Source: UBA4951 sp963616935 (GTDB lineage Bacteria > Bacillota_I > Bacilli_A > RFN20 > CAG-826). Taken from it: 64,000 nt of DNA. Both the position numbers and the translations under genes were made by a program. Positions within the stretch are counted from its first letter, which is position 1. Each line of letters begins with the position of its first letter. The stretch is taken from NCBI GenBank assembly GCA_963616935.1, contig CAVEMS010000003.1, positions 62,001 to 126,000 of the forward strand, in the 5' to 3' direction. The notes below the pieces were generated by a model. The model did no database searches, was not told the origin of the DNA, and saw only the letters and a program-made list of their open reading frames with translations. Of this stretch, positions 27,115 through 35,599 are shown in pieces.

Positions 27115-28344
27115 TTATCCTCTTTTCTTTAATACGTTCTTCTCGTATTCGTCGACTTTCGGCATGATTTCCTCATCCATTCCCTGTCTCTTTAAGTATT
27201 CAGACCAAATATCGGAGAACGGCAAATCCTTGACTCTCTCTTCGAGTTCCAATAAGTGAGTAAAATCGCCGGCGTCTTGCAATTTCTTAAGTTCGGACCA
27301 CGGGGTCAAAAGGGCTTGCAATAAGCACTTTTGAACGCTTCTTTGGCCGATAACCCAAGCGGCAATGCGGTTGATCGACGCATCGAAATAATCAAGTCCC
27401 ATCACGACTTTCTCTATGGCATCGCAACGGACGATTTCGTTGCAGATATCCTGCATCGTGTCGTCTTTAATAACCACGTGATCGCTGTCCCAGCGGACCG
27501 GGCGAGTCATGTGCAAAGCGACTTTCGGATAGAAGCATAGGAGCGATGGAATTTTATCAGCGGCGTTCTCGGTTGGGTGATAATGGCCATTATCCAGCAA
27601 GCAATAGACGCCATTCAAGGCTGCATAATTTTGATAGAATTCGCCAGAACCAACAGTGAAGCTCTCTAAGCCGATGCCGAAGACCTTGCTTTCCACGGCA
27701 TCCATGATGACGTCCTTCGAATATTTGACAGAATAGATCTCATCAAGCGATTTCTTTAAGCGCATGCGTGGTCCCAAACGATCAGCCGGAACATCCTTAA
27801 GGCCGTCCGGAATCCAGACGTTGCATAAAGACGCGCTTCCTTGACGCTTGCCGAACTCGGCAGCGATCGCACGGCACGCTTTACCGTGTTTCACCCAGAA
27901 TGAGCGGGTTTTTTCGTCGGGCGAGCTCAAAGTGAGCCCATCTTTCATCATCGGACTGCTGAAGAACGTCGGGTTGAAGTCCAAAGCGATTCCGTTCTCC
28001 TTCGACCACGCCATCCACGGCTCGAATTCCTTGATCGAAATTTCATCCATCGGCACCGGTTTTTCACTGACGCCGTATATGGCGTGCAAATTCAAACGCT
28101 TGGTGCCAGGCATCATCGAAAACGCGAAATCGATATCCGCTTTAAGCTCATCAAAATTGCGGGCACGTCCAGGATAATTGCCGGTGGTTTGAATGCCGCC
28201 AGTCAACGCGCCGCCATTTTGAAGACCGATGACGTCATCGCCTTGCCAGCAATGAACGGAAATCGGAGCCTTCGCAAGACTCTCTAACGCCTTTTCGACG
28301 TCAATGCCGTAACGTTCGAATTTCTTTTTGCTTTCTTCAAACAT
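27115..28344 (-). CDS. rhaA: L-rhamnose isomerase
   Basis: The start at 28344 has GGAGG eight bases upstream and matches the family N-terminus (FEESKKKFERYGIDVEKAL); a longer frame to 28497 is not supported. The 409-residue enzyme converts L-rhamnose to L-rhamnulose. ISVHCWQGDDVIGLQ, HAIYGVSEKPVPMDE and CLLDNGHYHPTENAADKI are typical blocks with the metal ligands. It is followed by rhaD; the kinase between them in most organisms (rhaB) is missing. Confidence 0.95.
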   Translation of the reverse strand: MFEESKKKFERYGIDVEKALESLAKAPISVHCWQGDDVIGLQNGGALTGGIQTTGNYPGRARNFDELKADIDFAFSMMPGTKRLNLHAIYGVSEKPVPMDEISIKEFEPWMAWSKENGIALDFNPTFFSSPMMKDGLTLSSPDEKTRSFWVKHGKACRAIAAEFGKRQGSASLCNVWIPDGLKDVPADRLGPRMRLKKSLDEIYSVKYSKDVIMDAVESKVFGIGLESFTVGSGEFYQNYAALNGVYCLLDNGHYHPTENAADKIPSLLCFYPKVALHMTRPVRWDSDHVVIKDDTMQDICNEIVRCDAIEKVVMGLDYFDASINRIAAWVIGQRSVQKCLLQALLTPWSELKKLQDAGDFTHLLELEERVKDLPFSDIWSEYLKRQGMDEEIMPKVDEYEKNVLKKRG

Positions 28345-28374
28345 ATTGACCTCCAAAAAGTACATATTAAGTAT

Positions 28375-28404
28375 CGCACATACGCGTGCGCTTTGTGAGC
28401 ACAA
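28375..28404. promoter_or_regulatory. Two inverted repeats upstream of rhaA
   Basis: CGCAC-N6-GTGCG at 28375-28390 is followed by TTGTG-AG-CACAA at 28393-28404. The sequence TTGTGCTCA recurs at 28510-28518. These are candidate regulator sites in the rhaA leader; the promoter itself is not clear. Confidence 0.4.
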
Positions 28405-28551
28405 TAAACACATGGCGAAAAATAGAATTTCAAGCAAATAGTGCGCCTTATGATAAAAGCAATATAACGTAAAAATTAAAAAATCTTCGCAAATCACAAG
28501 CGGAAACGATTGTGCTCATTTTTGGAAAAAGAGCCAAAATCGCCAAAGAAA

Positions 28552-28597
28552 TATAAAAACCCCTTACGATGAAAGGAGGAAGGAAATCGTAAGGGGT
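28552..28597 (-). terminator. Terminator after fucI
   Basis: A perfect 12-base stem (ACCCCTTACGAT and its complement) around a purine/pyrimidine-rich loop is followed by TTTTT on the minus strand, 17 bases after the fucI stop. Confidence 0.92.
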
Positions 28598-28613
28598 CGT
28601 GGAAGGAAGCTAA

Positions 28614-30422
28614 TTATTTACGGATGTTCTTATACATTGGGCCATAGGCTTCGCAAGCGCGATAGTCTTGTCCTTCAAGATCAGAACCGAATTGTCCCCA
28701 TGCGGCTGGGCGATAGACGTCCTTGTCTTCGATGTTATGCATCGAAACTGGGATTCTGAGGATCGAAGCCAAGGTCAACAAATCGGCTCCGATATGGCCA
28801 TACGTGATGGCGCCGTGGTTGGCGCCCCAGTGGTTCATGACTTCATAAGCACTCACAAACGGTCCTTTATGCGTCAAACGCGGAGTGAACCAAGTGCACG
28901 GCCAAGTATAGTCGGTGCGTTTCCAAAGCTTGTCGCTCACTTCGTCTGGGAGATTGACGCTATAACCTTCGACGATTTGGAGAACCGGGCCCAAGCCTTT
29001 GACAAGACTCAAACGGATCATCGTCATCGGCATTTCGGCGCGAGTGAGATAACGGGAGCTATAGCCGCCACCGCGGAAATATCCGAGATCGGCATATGGC
29101 CAAGTGGTGGCATCCATGCATTTTTCGATGTCTTTGTCAGTCATATCCCACCATTGCTTCATGACGTGGTTGCCATCTTTATCGGTGACTTCGCCGCAAG
29201 CGTCGATGCATTGAGCGCCGCTGTTGATGAGATGCAAGAAACCATTGGCTTCTTTGGCGTGTCCTTCGATATCGTAGCCAGTAACGCGTTTTACGCTGTC
29301 GCCAGACCAATAAGTACGAACATCGGCGAAGATCGTCGCACGGCCGTTAAGCAAACGCTCGAAGAGCATTCCGATACCATTCAATGTGTCGTTTTCGGTC
29401 GCCAATGTATATGGTTCACGAGCACCGCTCCAGTCGAAGGAACTATTCAAAATCGCTTCTGGGAAATCGCAATTCGGATAGAAATCCGTCCATTGACGCT
29501 GGCCTTGGAAGCCACCGACTATGGCGTTATGTCCCACCGCTTCTTCTTCGCATCCGGCAGGAAGGTTTTTGTTACCGTTATAGAGATCTTTTATGATGCA
29601 GCACATCTTAACGGTGAATTCCCAATCCTTTTCTTTTTGCTCGGCCGATTTTTGGAGTTCGACTGGGTTCTTATCAATGCCAGGATGGCAGTGTTTCTTG
29701 ACCCAAGCCAACGCTTTCTCGTATTCTTCGTGATCGTAGATGCCAAGCGTCATTCGACGGATGATTTCGACCTCATCCACACTTTCGACGCGCATGCCGA
29801 GATATTCTTCGATGAAATCGTGACTGATGATGGAGCCGCCAATGCCCATGCAGCTCGATCCGATTTGCAGATAGCTTTTACCACGAAGCGTGGCAGCAGC
29901 CACGGCAGCGCGAGCAAAACGGAGCATCTTCACTTTGACGTCATCTGGTATCGAGGTGTCATCTTTGTCTTGAACTTCGTGTCCATAGATTCCGAAAGCC
30001 GGAAGTCCTTTTTGGGCGTGCGTAGCCAAAACGGAAGCCAAATAAACGGCTCCAGGGCGTTCGGTGCCATTGAATCCCCAGACCGCTTTAATGGTCATCG
30101 GATCCATATCCATGGTTTCGGCGCCATAGCACCAGCACGGCGTGACAGTTAAGGTAATATCGACACCTTCTCTTTTAAAGTAGTCCGCGCAGGCTGCGCT
30201 TTCGGCAACACGACCGATTGTGGACGGAGCGATAACGACCTTCACCGGTTCGCCATCGCTATAACGAACGTTCTCCTCCAATAGTTTTTTGGCCGACAAA
30301 GCCATAGCCATTGTCTGGTCTTCTAATGACTCTCTGACCTTAAGAGGTCCTCTTCTTCCATCGATCGTCGGGCGGATACCGATAACAGGATATCTACCGA
30401 TAAGACGTGATTTGAATTCCAT
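28614..30422 (-). CDS. fucI: L-fucose isomerase
   Basis: The 602-residue enzyme converts L-fucose to L-fuculose with manganese. RYPVIGIRPTIDGRRGPLKV at the start, CMGIGGSIISHDF, VGGFQGQRQWTDFYPN and the C-terminal NHWGANHGAITYGHIGADLL are characteristic blocks. Length fits the family. AAGGAG precedes the ATG. It has its own promoter, with an inverted repeat over the -35 box, and its own terminator, so it forms a single-gene unit next to the rhamnose genes. No fuculokinase or fuculose-phosphate aldolase is in the window; a shared downstream path through RhaD or genes elsewhere must be assumed. Confidence 0.95.
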   Translation of the reverse strand: MEFKSRLIGRYPVIGIRPTIDGRRGPLKVRESLEDQTMAMALSAKKLLEENVRYSDGEPVKVVIAPSTIGRVAESAACADYFKREGVDITLTVTPCWCYGAETMDMDPMTIKAVWGFNGTERPGAVYLASVLATHAQKGLPAFGIYGHEVQDKDDTSIPDDVKVKMLRFARAAVAAATLRGKSYLQIGSSCMGIGGSIISHDFIEEYLGMRVESVDEVEIIRRMTLGIYDHEEYEKALAWVKKHCHPGIDKNPVELQKSAEQKEKDWEFTVKMCCIIKDLYNGNKNLPAGCEEEAVGHNAIVGGFQGQRQWTDFYPNCDFPEAILNSSFDWSGAREPYTLATENDTLNGIGMLFERLLNGRATIFADVRTYWSGDSVKRVTGYDIEGHAKEANGFLHLINSGAQCIDACGEVTDKDGNHVMKQWWDMTDKDIEKCMDATTWPYADLGYFRGGGYSSRYLTRAEMPMTMIRLSLVKGLGPVLQIVEGYSVNLPDEVSDKLWKRTDYTWPCTWFTPRLTHKGPFVSAYEVMNHWGANHGAITYGHIGADLLTLASILRIPVSMHNIEDKDVYRPAAWGQFGSDLEGQDYRACEAYGPMYKNIRK

Positions 30423-30491
30423 GTTTTCTCCTTTTATTTATTTGGGTTCAATTCCCATCAACAAATATGCTATTCCTTTGAAAGGAAAGTT

Positions 30492-30529
30492 TGTATATCC
30501 CTTTGACACATTTTTATCAAAAAGTGTCA
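30492..30529 (-). promoter_or_regulatory. fucI promoter with operator-like inverted repeat
   Basis: TTGATA (30520-30515) and TATACA (30497-30492) are 17 bases apart on the minus strand. The inverted repeat TGACAC...GTGTCA with T/A-rich inner arms (30504-30529) covers the -35 box, a position expected for a repressor site. Confidence 0.6.
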
Positions 30530-30557
30530 TGTCACCAATTCATAAATGCGCAAAATG

Positions 30558-30586
30558 TTGCAATTTTGAGCATACTCAATCATAAT
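30558..30586 (+). promoter_or_regulatory. Regulator promoter with inverted repeat in the spacer
   Basis: TTGCAA (30558-30563) and CATAAT (30581-30586) are 17 bases apart, and TTGAG-CATA-CTCAA (30566-30579) lies exactly between them. The -10 ends nine bases before the ATG at 30596 and there is no SD, so the mRNA may be leaderless. Confidence 0.55.
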
Positions 30587-30595
30587 CGCTTGCGT

Positions 30596-31363
30596 ATGTT
30601 GGATGTAGAAAGAGCGGAAGCGATATTAGAAATACTCAAAACCAAACACTCGTGCACCGTATACGATTTGTCCATGAGCTTGCACACCTCCGAATCGACG
30701 ATTCGTCGCGATTTGGCGAGGATGGAGCAAAAAGGCCTAATCGCCAGGACGTTCGGCGGAGCGATCCTAAAAAGAGACAGCTCGATTGACGATTCCTCCT
30801 TCTTTTTAAGAGAAAAGGAGAATCTGAAGGAAAAACGCGCGTTGGCCAAAGAAGCCGGCAAATATATTGAGCCGAATAGCGCAATTTTCCTCGACAGCAG
30901 CTCAACTTGCCTTCAGTTGGTATCGATACTTCAATCGTTCAAGAACATTTTGATCATAACCAACGGTTTGATAATAGCCAATGAGCTTATATCCAAGACG
31001 AAACACGACGTCATTTTACTTGGGGGCAGAATTAAGCCATCCACCAATAGCGTGCTGGGCGGCTCAACCGAGAATATGCTCAAAGGCTATCACGCATCTC
31101 TTTGCGTCATGAGCACATCCGGAATAGACAAAGAATTCGGTTTGAGCGAATTGACGGAAGAACAATCGAGACTTAAGAAGATCATGATGGAAAACGCGTC
31201 GAAGACCATCGTGTTGGCGGATATAAAGAAATTCGACAAAAAATCACTTTCGCACACTTGCGACATAAAAGACGTTTCAGTGATCATCACGAATGGAGAA
31301 GTTGACGAAGAATATAAGAGACTGGCTCCGAACGTGTCTTTCGTCGAAATAAAAGAACAATAA
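30596..31363 (+). CDS. DeoR-family transcriptional regulator
   Basis: From the ATG at 30596 the product has 255 residues, the usual DeoR length. Residues 1-60 are the winged HTH (ERAEAILEILK, then LSMSLHTSESTIRRDLARME and GLIARTFGGAIL); the remainder is the sugar-phosphate sensing domain (FLDSSSTCLQLV, LITNGLIIANEL, LGGRIKPSTNSVLGG). Such regulators repress sugar operons until a phosphorylated intermediate binds. Divergence from fucI and two inverted repeats in the intergenic region make fucI and itself the likely targets, with the rhamnose genes as possible extra ones. Confidence 0.9.
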   Translation: MLDVERAEAILEILKTKHSCTVYDLSMSLHTSESTIRRDLARMEQKGLIARTFGGAILKRDSSIDDSSFFLREKENLKEKRALAKEAGKYIEPNSAIFLDSSSTCLQLVSILQSFKNILIITNGLIIANELISKTKHDVILLGGRIKPSTNSVLGGSTENMLKGYHASLCVMSTSGIDKEFGLSELTEEQSRLKKIMMENASKTIVLADIKKFDKKSLSHTCDIKDVSVIITNGEVDEEYKRLAPNVSFVEIKEQ

Positions 31364-31364
31364 C

Positions 31365-32423
31365 CTATTTTTTGTTTTCGTTGGTGTTTTGCTGTTGATT
31401 TTGCGATTTTTTTAGTTCTTTTTCTTTCTTTATTTCCTCTTTTGTCTTTATTCCGTAACTATGCAAAATCCTCTTAAGGGAACGGGGCGAGAAATTTAAC
31501 GGCTCAAAGCCTTCGCCACTTATATTAGAGGCCACGGAAGTGGTTATGAAAGCATCCGGGTCGACGCTGGCGACGAACGCTCTGACGTCTTTGGCTTCTG
31601 AGCCATAAACAACCGAACGGACGCATTTTTTCTTTTCTCCGCTATACCCGCCCTCGATCTCAATAAGCGTCGTGGCATGCTCAAGTTTCTCATGGATGAA
31701 ACACATGATCGGATCTGGTCGGTCGCTAATGATGTCCATAATCACAGGATTGTCGCTTTGAACATATATGACGCGTATTGCGAAAGCGGCAACAACGGCG
31801 CTTACAATACCGGATAACGCAAGTTCCCAACTTTGCAAGCACGCAAGGCCAATCAGAATCATCGTTGTATCAAGAGCGAGACCGCCGATATCCTGTTTGA
31901 TCTTCGTGTATTTGGCTATAAGGAAGGCAACGATATCCATGCCGCCCGTCGAGCCATCGCCCAAATACGTCAAAGCGACGCCCGCGCCGCTTAACACCCC
32001 GCCGAATAGGCCCGAGGCAAGCAATACCGAAAATTCAAGCGTTCCGTCGACCGTGTGGCGATTATAGAAATCCGTGATCTTCAACAATCCAGCCAAATCC
32101 ACCCTCAAGAACAACGAATAAAAGGCCGGAAACGCCAAGGTGCCTAGCAATGTATAAACGGAGAATTTTTTACCGAGCAACGATAAGCCGATTATCCATA
32201 ATATGATTTGAATGGCCGCGATTGAAATGTCGCTGATGTTAAAGCCGACCTTATCGCTAAAGAAATAATTCAAGATGACGCCAAGGGAATCGATACCGCC
32301 GTTGACGATGTTGCAAGGCATTATGAACAAAGCGTCGGCGACGGCCAAAACGAAACAACCGAAAAGAACCAAAGACACGCTTTTGGCGGTTGCGTAGATT
32401 TTAGCTTTCTTTTCTAGTGTCAT
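31365..32423 (-). CDS. YitT family membrane protein with DUF2179 domain
   Basis: The 352-residue protein has six or so membrane helices in the YitT arrangement (LFIMPCNIVNGGIDSLGVIL and LTYLGDGSTGGMDIVAFLI are the family's two repeats) and a C-terminal cytoplasmic DUF2179 domain (about 240-325), then a Lys/Gln-rich tail. The start at 32423 is preferred over one nine codons upstream because GAGG precedes it and the family begins here. Transport role unknown. It converges with the DeoR gene, with one base between them. Confidence 0.85.
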   Translation of the reverse strand: MTLEKKAKIYATAKSVSLVLFGCFVLAVADALFIMPCNIVNGGIDSLGVILNYFFSDKVGFNISDISIAAIQIILWIIGLSLLGKKFSVYTLLGTLAFPAFYSLFLRVDLAGLLKITDFYNRHTVDGTLEFSVLLASGLFGGVLSGAGVALTYLGDGSTGGMDIVAFLIAKYTKIKQDIGGLALDTTMILIGLACLQSWELALSGIVSAVVAAFAIRVIYVQSDNPVIMDIISDRPDPIMCFIHEKLEHATTLIEIEGGYSGEKKKCVRSVVYGSEAKDVRAFVASVDPDAFITTSVASNISGEGFEPLNFSPRSLKRILHSYGIKTKEEIKKEKELKKSQNQQQNTNENKK

Positions 32424-32528
32424 AATCGCCTCGTTCGAAAAAGACATCATCTAGCCAACATGACGCTTATCGATAAGAAAATTATACCGAGCACGGCTTT
32501 TTTTGTCCAATTCGGCGGCTTCCAGTAA

Positions 32529-32552
32529 ACAAAAAGCCCCATCACGGGGCTT
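32529..32552 (-). terminator. Terminator after rpmE
   Basis: AAGCCCC/GGGGCTT stem with a five-base loop, then TTTTTG on the minus strand, 20 bases after the rpmE stop. Confidence 0.92.
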
Positions 32553-32571
32553 CTCGTTTTTGATAATAGAA

Positions 32572-32787
32572 CTATTTCTTCGGCTGGGCTTTAGCAAGTC
32601 TCTTATTGAACTTGTCGATACGTCCGTCGTTTGCCGCAGTGCGTTGTTTTCCAGTGTAGAAAGGATGGCAATTCGAGCAGGTTTCAACTTTGATTTCTTT
32701 CAAGGTCGAGCCGGTCTCGAAGGTGTTTCCACAGCTGATGCAGGTAACTGTGCACTTGTGGTACTCTGGGTGGATGTCTTTTTTCAT
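32572..32787 (-). CDS. rpmE: Ribosomal protein L31, zinc-binding form
   Basis: The 71-residue protein starts MKKDIHPEYHKCTVTCISCG and has the CxxC pair CSNCHPFYTGKQ, so it is the zinc-containing L31 type. AAGGAG precedes the ATG. It stands alone between a leader stem-loop and a terminator. Confidence 0.95.
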   Translation of the reverse strand: MKKDIHPEYHKCTVTCISCGNTFETGSTLKEIKVETCSNCHPFYTGKQRTAANDGRIDKFNKRLAKAQPKK

Positions 32788-32806
32788 TTTCTTTACTCCT
32801 TTCGCC

Positions 32807-32824
32807 TAGTTATATCCATAACTA
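32807..32824 (-). promoter_or_regulatory. Stem-loop in the rpmE leader
   Basis: TAGTTAT-ATCC-ATAACTA is a perfect seven-base inverted repeat ending about ten bases before the SD of rpmE. It may be a protein-binding site for autoregulation or an operator; no family is recognised. Confidence 0.4.
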
Positions 32825-32916
32825 AGAGAGTTACGAGCGTAATCCTACATTAGGAAAAGCGATTTGGCAATTGATTTCGTCTCGAAACGAAAGAAAATGC
32901 TGCTTAACAAGAAAGA

Positions 32917-33450
32917 CTACTTATCATCTTCGTCTTTATACAAAGAGACTTGAGCCGCTTCTTTTTCTTCTTGAGCTTTGGCGATCTCTTTTGCTTTCTC
33001 TTTCTTTTTGTTCGCCAAAAAATACAAAAATCCCCATAAAACTTCAGCCAAAGTGAACAAAATCGCAATTATCATTGGAATGACCAAGAACCAAGGGTTG
33101 TTGTTGACGGTTTCGCTTCCCATCTTCAAAAGCCCATAAACAAGGATGAAAATAGCGACGATCAAACCAATTCCGAAATAGACCATAAGAGTCCACGGAT
33201 AAATGGACGTCTCCACTTCTTTCGGCTTATTTATAAGCACCGCTTGGGCAAGTAACGCGATCGCCAAGGAAAGCACGGCATAAAGGAAAGGGAGATACAC
33301 GTTCTTGAACAGAAGATCAAAACTGAAAGTCGCCCATGCGTCGGTATACGGGAAAAGAGCAAAACTTATAACTTCGCGATAGAAGAGGGTCGAAGCGACG
33401 ATAAAAAGTAGATAATAGGCTATTCTTTTCAAAATTTTTAATGCTTCCAT
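32917..33450 (-). CDS. Small membrane protein of unknown function
   Basis: The 177-residue protein has four predicted helices (about 8-28, 52-72, 88-108, 122-145) and a Lys/Glu-rich cytoplasmic tail that is probably helical. It starts one base after the UPF0173 hydrolase stop, so both are co-transcribed. I do not recognise the family. Confidence 0.72.
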   Translation of the reverse strand: MEALKILKRIAYYLLFIVASTLFYREVISFALFPYTDAWATFSFDLLFKNVYLPFLYAVLSLAIALLAQAVLINKPKEVETSIYPWTLMVYFGIGLIVAIFILVYGLLKMGSETVNNNPWFLVIPMIIAILFTLAEVLWGFLYFLANKKKEKAKEIAKAQEEKEAAQVSLYKDEDDK

Positions 33451-33451
33451 C

Positions 33452-34051
33452 TTATTCCTTCCTCAAATCAATATTGTCGTTCGGCTTCATTAGCATCGCC
33501 ATCGGAGCGGTGACCTTCATCGCTTGATGATAGTCCCAAAGCATCCCCGGTTTCATGTGCATCGGTATCATATGCTTTGGGGATATCGCGATGGCCGCTT
33601 CGGTGGCACCTTCCGGAGTCATGGTGTAGTGCCCGTCTATCGGCAACAAAGCGTAGTCGATATTTTCTTTCTTCAATTCATTCATCTCCGGGATATAGTC
33701 GGTGTCACCGGCATGATAAAGGCAAATCCCGTCAAATTTTATGAGATATCCCACACATTCATTGCGGTTATGGTGGGAATTATATGCAGGAACTGCACGG
33801 ATTTCGACGTTTTTCTCTAAGAAGGAATGATAATTCCCATTAGTCAATGCATCTTTGGCGCGAATGGCGACACAACCAGGATTCCACGTTATTTTCGCGA
33901 TGTCGTTATGATCGTAATGCTCATGCGTAATCAAAACCAAATCTGCAGGCGTCTTATATCCCAAACCGGCATATGGATCTATGAATATCACAACCCCTTC
34001 ATCGGTGGTGATTCGAAACGACGCGTGTCCTTGATAGAAAAGTTTCGGCAT
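33452..34051 (-). CDS. UPF0173 metal-dependent hydrolase, metallo-beta-lactamase fold
   Basis: The 199-residue protein has HEHYDH at about residue 43 (the HxHxDH two-metal motif), HAGDTDYIPEM with the bridging Asp, and a late HMIPMHMKPG with the last His. It matches the compact UPF0173 family (YtkL-like). The substrate is unknown; members are thought to act on small phosphodiesters or lactones. It diverges from tldD. Confidence 0.88.
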   Translation of the reverse strand: MPKLFYQGHASFRITTDEGVVIFIDPYAGLGYKTPADLVLITHEHYDHNDIAKITWNPGCVAIRAKDALTNGNYHSFLEKNVEIRAVPAYNSHHNRNECVGYLIKFDGICLYHAGDTDYIPEMNELKKENIDYALLPIDGHYTMTPEGATEAAIAISPKHMIPMHMKPGMLWDYHQAMKVTAPMAMLMKPNDNIDLRKE

Positions 34052-34192
34052 AAGAATCTTCTTTCAACGTTTATCATAGCATATTGCCGCAATCGTTTTG
34101 CCAATTGGAAAGAGAAGAATTTGTCTTTTGGACAAAATATTGAGTGAAGTCTAATTATCAACGTGCTATTGTCGCCCTGAAAGGGAGCAATT

Positions 34193-35599
34193 ATGATCTC
34201 AAAAAAACTAGCAATTGAGGTGCTTAACGAATCGCTTGCGACGGGCGGCGACTACGCTGAAATATACCTCGAAAACAACATCAGTCAAAACGTCGCCTTA
34301 GAGAACGGCAAGGTCGATTCGACGTCCGAATCGCAATCCTATGGCGCCGGGATACGCGTCCTGAAGGGATTCAAGAGCGTTTACGGCTATACAAGCGACT
34401 TATCGAAAAAATCTCTTGTCGATTTGGCACACAAACTCGCAGCTTCGTTTGAAGGCGATAGAGCCATAACCGTCAAAGACATCAAAAACGTCAAAGTCAA
34501 AACGATCAACAAGATATCCGATCACTTAAGCGACGTTCCATCCGAAGAAAAAGTTTCGTTATTGAAGGAAGCTTCAGCAATAACGATGGGCGTCGACAAT
34601 CGAATACTAAGGACAATGGCTTCTTTCTCTAACAACAACAAGCAGATCGAAATCTTCTCGTCCGAAGGAGAAATCGGAAGCCACTATAAAAACACCGAGG
34701 AACGTGGGCGCATAGCCATCGTCGCCGTCGCCGTCGATAACGGGCGTATCGAAACGTATTTTTCTGCGCCGGGTCGTTATGCTGGATGGAACTATTTCAA
34801 GAACGAATTGGATTGGCGTGGAGTCGCGAAAAATGCCGGCGAGAAAGCCATCGCGACTTTGAACGCTAAAGAATGCCCAAGCGGGCGATATCCGGTAGTT
34901 ATAGCCAACGGATGGGGCGGAGTTATTTTCCATGAAGCCTGTGGACATAGCCTTGAGGCCACCGCCACCGCCAAAGGCCTAAGCGTATTTAGCGACTCCA
35001 TCGGAAAGCAAATCGCAAGCCCAATAGTAAGCGCGTTCGATGACGGTACAATGCCGAACGAATGGGGGTCGAACAACATCGACAGTGAGGGACATAAGAC
35101 CCAAAAGAACCAATTAATAAAAGATGGCATATGCGTCGGCTTCTTGGTCGATAAATTCAATGGCCGCCGTTTGAATATGGAGGCTAACGGGTCCTCGAGA
35201 AGGCAAAACTACCGTTTCGAGCCGACATCACGTATGAGCAACACTTACATAGCCGCCGGAAAAGACAACCCGGAAGACATCATTAAAGATACCAAACTCG
35301 GCATATACGTTACCAACTTCGGCGGAGGCAGCGTCCAGCCAACAACCGGAGAATTCAACTTCTCCGCCAGTGAAGCGTACATAATACGCGATGGCAAAAT
35401 AGCCGAAATGGTCAAAGGATGCACATTGATAGGATCTGGAAAAGAAGTCCTCATGAACATCGACCGTGTCGGCAATGACGTCGATTTGGGACAGGGTATG
35501 TGCGGATCGGTCTCTGGCATGGTGCCCGTTAACGTCGGGCAGCCGACCATCAGAATCAAAGAAATCACCGTCGGAGGAAGAGGAGGAAAACTCGAATGA
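34193..35599 (+). CDS. tldD: Metalloprotease TldD
   Basis: The 468-residue protein is the catalytic subunit of the TldD/TldE peptidase: FHEACGHSLEA (His247 and His252, HExxxH) binds zinc and NVGQPTIRIKEITVGGRGG ends the protein as usual. In other bacteria the pair degrades unfolded peptides and matures modified peptides such as microcin B17. GGGAG precedes the ATG. The stop overlaps the tldE start by four bases. Confidence 0.94.
   Translation: MISKKLAIEVLNESLATGGDYAEIYLENNISQNVALENGKVDSTSESQSYGAGIRVLKGFKSVYGYTSDLSKKSLVDLAHKLAASFEGDRAITVKDIKNVKVKTINKISDHLSDVPSEEKVSLLKEASAITMGVDNRILRTMASFSNNNKQIEIFSSEGEIGSHYKNTEERGRIAIVAVAVDNGRIETYFSAPGRYAGWNYFKNELDWRGVAKNAGEKAIATLNAKECPSGRYPVVIANGWGGVIFHEACGHSLEATATAKGLSVFSDSIGKQIASPIVSAFDDGTMPNEWGSNNIDSEGHKTQKNQLIKDGICVGFLVDKFNGRRLNMEANGSSRRQNYRFEPTSRMSNTYIAAGKDNPEDIIKDTKLGIYVTNFGGGSVQPTTGEFNFSASEAYIIRDGKIAEMVKGCTLIGSGKEVLMNIDRVGNDVDLGQGMCGSVSGMVPVNVGQPTIRIKEITVGGRGGKLE

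Noticed and set aside
28345..28497. Longer start for rhaA
   Set aside because: The added residues are unlike the family and a strong SD precedes the ATG at 28344.
28668..30152. A 494-codon open frame on the plus strand
   Set aside because: It lies fully antisense to fucI, has no SD or known domain, and arises from the codon bias of the real gene.
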